A stretch of 11,190 nucleotides of DNA from Prochlorococcus sp. AG-670-O11. Its GTDB lineage: Bacteria > Cyanobacteriota > Cyanobacteriia > PCC-6307 > Cyanobiaceae. Below the pieces are notes generated by a model. It did not search any database. It was not told where the DNA came from and worked only from the letters and a program-made list of their open reading frames with translations. The stretch lies in assembly GCA_003211335.1 (NCBI GenBank), contig QCTA01000027.1:1-11190 (forward strand). The letters run 5' to 3'. The position numbers and the translations under genes were made by a program. Positions 8,755 through 11,190 of the stretch are shown here, piece by piece. Position 1 is the stretch's first letter. Each line of letters starts with the position of its first letter.

Positions 8755-9897
8755 TTGGATACTTTTGATTCGAACTTAAATAAGAAAATTGGCATCCTCA
8801 TTTGTGGACATGGGAGTAGAAATAAATTAGCTATTACAGAATTTGAAGAATTAACTAGGCTTATACAAAAAAAATATCCATCTATTTATGTGGAATTTGG
8901 TTTTTTAGAATTTGCAAAGCCATCTCTCACTGATGCTTTGGATAAATTAAGAAATAGTTCTATAAAAAAAGTAATAGCTATTCCGGCTATGCTTTTTGCT
9001 GCTGGACACGTGAAAAATGATATACCAAGTCTGCTTATGAATTATGCGAAGAAAACAGATATAGAAATAATTTATGGAAGAGAATTAGGAATTAATAATT
9101 TAATGATTAGTGCAGCCTGCGAGAGAGTTAAAGAAGTATTCAAAAATAATAATTCTCTTATTCCTGAAGAATCATTATTAGTAGTAGTTGGAAGAGGCTC
9201 TTCTGATCCTGATGCTAATTCTAACGTATCTAAAATTACAAGAATGGTAGTTGAAGGAGTAGGTTTAGGCTGGGGGGAAACTGTATTTTCGGGAGTAACA
9301 TTTCCATTAGTAGAACCTGGGTTGCGAAATGTTGTAAGACTTGGTTATAAAAATATAATTATTTTTCCTTACTTTCTTTTTTCAGGGGTACTGGTAACAA
9401 GAATAAAAAGGCAAAGCGATTTGGTAGCACTTGATAATCCACAGGTTGAATTCCATGAGGCAAAATATCTTTCATCTCACAAATATGTTGTTCAAACATT
9501 TATAGAAAGGATTGAAGAAATTTTTAATGACGAGAGCAACAATTTTATGAATTGTTCCTTGTGTAAATATAGATCGAACTTATTTGGTTTTGAAAAAGAA
9601 GTTGGATTAGTACAAGAAAGTCATCATGAGCATGTTGAGGGCATAGGACTTAGTTGCGATTTGTGTGATTCTGAATGTAATGGGGCCTGCGAAACGAATA
9701 TCCAAAGCTTGAATAATGTTGACGATCAGTCATTACCTTTAGGAGAAAAAAATAATGATGAACATCATCATAAACATGAAGATCATGATCATCATCATCA
9801 TCATGTTTACCCAAATTCAAAACATCCCTTGGGACCTGTTACGCTTCGCTTGCTTAGTGATGATCAAATCTTAAGAAATTCAGTTGAAAAAGACTGA
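8755..9897 (+). CDS. cbiX: Sirohydrochlorin chelatase, long-form CbiX/SirB with MxCxxC motif and His-rich tail
   Basis: This 380-residue class II chelatase is built of two tandem CbiX-like halves (about 12-130 and 140-255). It inserts metal into sirohydrochlorin: iron for siroheme, cobalt for cobalamin-type corrinoids. Half one carries the catalytic pair His19 (ILICGHGSR) and His85 (FAAGHVKNDIP). Half two keeps the fold (VVVGRGSSDPDAN, FPYFLFSGVLVTRIKRQSD), but Arg147 replaces the first histidine and a non-histidine residue the second, so it is probably structural. After the core come MNCSLC (265-270), matching the MxCxxC Fe-S motif known from long CbiX of Bacillus megaterium, and a second cysteine group (301, 304, 308, 312). 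A histidine run lies at 337-350, followed by a conserved-looking HPLGPVTLRLLSDD tail. The start is TTG at 8755, since no ATG is available before an in-frame stop upstream. Metal preference cannot be read from sequence. Confidence 0.92.
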   Translation: MDTFDSNLNKKIGILICGHGSRNKLAITEFEELTRLIQKKYPSIYVEFGFLEFAKPSLTDALDKLRNSSIKKVIAIPAMLFAAGHVKNDIPSLLMNYAKKTDIEIIYGRELGINNLMISAACERVKEVFKNNNSLIPEESLLVVVGRGSSDPDANSNVSKITRMVVEGVGLGWGETVFSGVTFPLVEPGLRNVVRLGYKNIIIFPYFLFSGVLVTRIKRQSDLVALDNPQVEFHEAKYLSSHKYVVQTFIERIEEIFNDESNNFMNCSLCKYRSNLFGFEKEVGLVQESHHEHVEGIGLSCDLCDSECNGACETNIQSLNNVDDQSLPLGEKNNDEHHHKHEDHDHHHHHVYPNSKHPLGPVTLRLLSDDQILRNSVEKD

Positions 9898-9986
9898 ATC
9901 AACCGTCTCTTTCTTGGTTAAGTCTCATTAGACTAGTCATATATAAGTATTACTAATAGATAATTAGAAATGTATTTTGGGTTATA

Positions 9987-10028
9987 TTTTCCACAGTTAA
10001 CAACTAGTTTTCCACGTCCATATCCACA
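9987..10028. promoter_or_regulatory. Cluster of three DnaA-box-like 9-mers
   Basis: TTTTCCACA at 9987-9995 exactly matches the DnaA-box consensus reported for Synechococcus. TTTTCCACG at 10008-10016 differs by one base. ATATCCACA at 10020-10028 differs by one base from the E. coli box TTATCCACA. All three have the same orientation, and the first two start 21 bases apart, about two helical turns. The sequence matches are seen directly, while DnaA binding is inference. They could be part of a replication-related site or a DnaA-controlled promoter. They are not necessarily the origin, since dnaN and dnaA are not in this window. Confidence 0.45.
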
Positions 10029-10120
10029 TGGAATTAGCTATGAAGCCACCTCTCGAAATTAACAGCACTTCAACATTATTATTGACTTTTCTTAAAGCTT
10101 TTTTCAATTTGTCGAATTGA
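10028..10120 (+). CDS. Possible 30-codon small ORF (speculative)
   Basis: ATG at 10028 opens a frame of 30 codons ending in TGA at 10118-10120, with a second in-frame ATG at 10040. The product would be a small hydrophilic-then-hydrophobic peptide (ending LLLTFLKAFFNLSN), too short in its apolar stretch for a confident membrane helix. No Shine-Dalgarno is visible, and the start overlaps the last DnaA-like box. The stop lies inside a terminator-like hairpin, which is the main reason for listing it. It could easily be chance. Confidence 0.18.
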   Translation: MELAMKPPLEINSTSTLLLTFLKAFFNLSN

Positions 10121-10135
10121 AAATTTGTTTTTGTT
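10101..10135 (+). terminator. Terminator-like hairpin with T-rich run
   Basis: A perfect 9-bp inverted repeat, TTTTCAATT at 10101-10109 and AATTGAAAA at 10115-10123, encloses a 5-base loop. It is followed by TTTGTTTTTGTT. The stem is AT-rich and so weak by E. coli standards. Its position fits a transcript coming from the left (cbiX read-through or a small RNA) and ending before the downstream promoter. Confidence 0.4.
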
Positions 10136-10137
10136 AG

Positions 10138-10184
10138 ATCTGCTTTATAACATGAGTCTCATTTGATAAAGGCGTAAAGCAGAT
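10138..10184. repeat. 10-bp perfect inverted repeat with 27-base spacer
   Basis: ATCTGCTTTA at 10138-10147 is exactly complementary to TAAAGCAGAT at 10175-10184. The spacer contains a small nested palindrome (ATGA at 10152-10155, TCAT at 10159-10162). As RNA it would form a long stem-loop. As DNA it could be a two-site operator just upstream of the promoter at 10197. A ten-base perfect match at this distance is unlikely by chance but not impossible here. Confidence 0.45.
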
Positions 10185-10196
10185 AAAAATATATTT

Positions 10197-10225
10197 TTGA
10201 CTTTTAAAAAAAAATAGACAATTAT
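10197..10225 (+). promoter_or_regulatory. Candidate promoter for the DUF2811-like gene
   Basis: TTGACT at 10197-10202 is a good -35 hexamer. After 17 bases, including an A9 run, AATTAT at 10220-10225 is an acceptable -10, matching four of six consensus positions. Transcription would begin near 10232, leaving a leader of about 20 bases before the ATG at 10251. Confidence 0.45.
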
Positions 10226-10250
10226 GTTTGAACACGGAATTTAATTTCTT

Positions 10251-10508
10251 ATGAATCAAATAAACAAACATAACAACATTGAAGATAAATTTGATAATTC
10301 TTTTCCATCAAAAGTCTCTTTAGAAACTGAGCTTTCTGAAAGTCTTTATGAAACTATGAAAGATTTTGTCTTACATAATCCTACTTGGGATCAATACAAA
10401 CTTATAAATTCTGCTTTAGCCACTTTTCTTGTCCAAAATGGATGTACTGACAGTTCCGTTTCAGAGATTTATATAAATCAACTTTTTACACCTTCTAAAT
10501 CTTTTTAA
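10251..10508 (+). CDS. Small DUF2811-like protein
   Basis: This 85-residue soluble protein has an asparagine-rich, probably disordered N-terminus of about 20 residues. It is followed by a compact domain, SLETELSESLYETMKDFVLHNPTWDQYKLINSALATFLVQNG (23-64). The pattern of a short helix, a tryptophan-containing turn (NPTWDQ) and a second helix ending in FLVQNG fits my memory of the cyanobacterial DUF2811 family, whose function is unknown to me. There is no membrane segment. The start is the ATG at 10251 with only a weak GGA upstream. An ATG at 10224 gives just a six-codon peptide in another frame. A good promoter lies directly upstream, so it is probably transcribed alone. Its last 14 bases overlap the 3' end of the convergent GMC gene. 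Confidence 0.8.
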   Translation: MNQINKHNNIEDKFDNSFPSKVSLETELSESLYETMKDFVLHNPTWDQYKLINSALATFLVQNGCTDSSVSEIYINQLFTPSKSF

Positions 10509-11190
10509 TATTTAAACAAGCTCTTCTGCTTATGGCCATCATCGTTAATGTAGGACTTTGCCATGAAGAAGTTGGCCAACATGCCCCATCTAGTACAAGA
10601 ACATTTTTACATCTCCATAGTTGATTTGATTTATTGACGACACTTTCTTCCTCACTAAATCCCATAGCTGCTCCTCCTACTTCATGAATATAATATCCTG
10701 GAGGTGGTGGATTACCTGATAGTGCAATAGATTTTTCTGTAAATAAACCTACATATGGGATTTTTATGAGCTCATCAATTCTTCTAATCTTTCCATCGGC
10801 AGCGTTTATTGAATCTCTTATCGTACTTTCCATATGTCTAGCCATATTTAATTCGTTTTCACTCCATTCGAATTCAATATGAGGGATTGGAATACCCCAG
10901 CTATCTGTTTTCTTAGATAGAGATACTGAATTTTCTTCTCTTGGTAGGACCTCACCATGGGCGATTAGAAAACCTGTAGATGAATTAGAATCTTTTTGTA
11001 AAAACTTAGGGATTCCAAGCCTATCTATTGCGCCCCAAATTCCATAACCTCTTAAAAAGTTAATACTTTCAGGTTTAGGTAAATTTGACCCGAAAGGTAT
11101 AAAAAAGCTCCCGGCGCCGGAGAGTTCAGGATAAGAATTAGAATTAGAATTGATTTTATTTTTATTCTGAATTGTATTAGGAATTGAAAA
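10495..11190 (-). CDS. GMC-type oxidoreductase, C-terminal part (5' end outside window)
   Basis: The minus-strand frame is open from the right edge at 11190 down to the TAG at 10497-10495, giving 231 residues. A start at the ATG at 10845 would be wrong, because the same frame continues upstream with family-like sequence (LRGYGIWGAIDRLGIPKFL, STGFLIAHGEVLPREEN). The C-terminal GMC domain is recognisable: YYIHEVGGAAMG contains the histidine and glycine pattern of the active-site H-x-x-G-x-x-x-M-G motif. VLDGACWPTSSWQSPTLTMMAISRRA is the FAD-contacting end motif, normally D-x-S-x-x-P...N-P-x-x-T-x-x-A. These enzymes use FAD to oxidise alcohols or sugars, and the substrate is unknown here. The segment QNKNKINSNSNSYPELSG near the window edge is an asparagine-rich low-complexity insert. 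The N-terminal Rossmann FAD motif lies outside the window. Confidence 0.85.
   Translation of the reverse strand, partial: FSIPNTIQNKNKINSNSNSYPELSGAGSFFIPFGSNLPKPESINFLRGYGIWGAIDRLGIPKFLQKDSNSSTGFLIAHGEVLPREENSVSLSKKTDSWGIPIPHIEFEWSENELNMARHMESTIRDSINAADGKIRRIDELIKIPYVGLFTEKSIALSGNPPPPGYYIHEVGGAAMGFSEEESVVNKSNQLWRCKNVLVLDGACWPTSSWQSPTLTMMAISRRACLNIKKI
11111..11120. repeat. GC-only 10-bp palindrome CCGGCGCCGG inside the GMC gene
   Basis: This perfect palindrome made only of G and C sits in sequence that is otherwise about 70% A+T. It encodes the SGAG part of ELSGAGSFF. No other stretch like it was noticed in the window. It may simply reflect glycine/alanine codons that are forced to be GC-rich. 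Confidence 0.5.

Larger units (their letters stand above)
9898..10250. other. 353-base intergenic region with DnaA-like boxes, hairpins and a promoter
   Basis: No large ORF occupies this gap, which is long for a compact picocyanobacterial genome. From left to right it holds a weak 5-bp hairpin with AGTCT/AGACT arms around 9921-9934, a DnaA-box-like cluster, a possible 30-codon ORF and a 9-bp hairpin followed by T-rich sequence. These are followed by a 10-bp inverted repeat with a 27-base loop, and a promoter for the gene at 10251. The 9-mer AGTCTCATT occurs at both 9921 and 10155. Each main element is listed separately. Confidence 0.7.

Noticed and set aside
9898..10250. The chromosomal replication origin itself
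   Set aside because: Only three boxes, of which one is an exact match, and no dnaN, dnaA or other origin-linked gene is present. The evidence supports a DnaA-like site but not oriC.
10495..10845. Treating the ATG at 10845 as the start of the minus-strand gene
   Set aside because: The frame stays open to the window edge and the upstream part is convincing GMC-family sequence. The gene is therefore a 5'-truncated longer CDS.

Overview
The window is strongly AT-rich, roughly 30% G+C by eye. It has tightly packed genes, many TTG starts and a gene set typical of marine picocyanobacteria. It looks like chromosomal DNA of a high-light-adapted Prochlorococcus or a close relative. This assignment rests on composition and remembered protein families, not on a database search. 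No mobile element, CRISPR array, tRNA or rRNA was seen.

Positions 1-2751 hold a divergent pair. On the minus strand is a glucosylglycerol-phosphate phosphatase-like HAD enzyme (StpA/GgpP type), which runs off the left edge. On the plus strand is a 508-residue protein that reads as a distant, enlarged relative of NAD-dependent glycerol-3-phosphate dehydrogenase (GpsA) with a degenerate dinucleotide loop. They share a 152-base intergenic region. The pairing suggests sugar-glycerol or phosphoglycerol solute chemistry, although no glucosylglycerol-phosphate synthase is visible.

Positions 2856-5820 hold a plus-strand run: a lysine/glutamate-rich conserved-type hypothetical gene, then metY and metA. 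MetA acylates homoserine, and its active-site region carries the glutamate associated with acetyl-CoA use. MetY then uses O-acetylhomoserine and sulfide to make homocysteine. Facing this run, with only 6 bases between stop codons, is a minus-strand pair (5827-8707): a FAD-linked oxidase of unknown substrate followed by a SulP-family anion transporter. Sulfate is a natural candidate cargo given the neighbours, but bicarbonate cannot be excluded.

A 47-base divergent region separates the oxidase from a long-form CbiX/SirB sirohydrochlorin chelatase (8755-9897). This protein has an MxCxxC motif, further cysteines and a histidine-rich tail. Siroheme serves sulfite and nitrite reductases, so this gene also fits a loose sulfur-assimilation neighbourhood.

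The 353-base gap at 9898-10250 is the most information-rich noncoding part. It contains a cluster of DnaA-box-like 9-mers, a possible 30-codon ORF ending inside a hairpin followed by a T-rich run, a 10-bp perfect inverted repeat and a plausible promoter. It precedes a small DUF2811-like gene (10251-10508), whose 3' end overlaps by 14 bases the convergent C-terminal part of a GMC-type flavin oxidoreductase that runs off the right edge.
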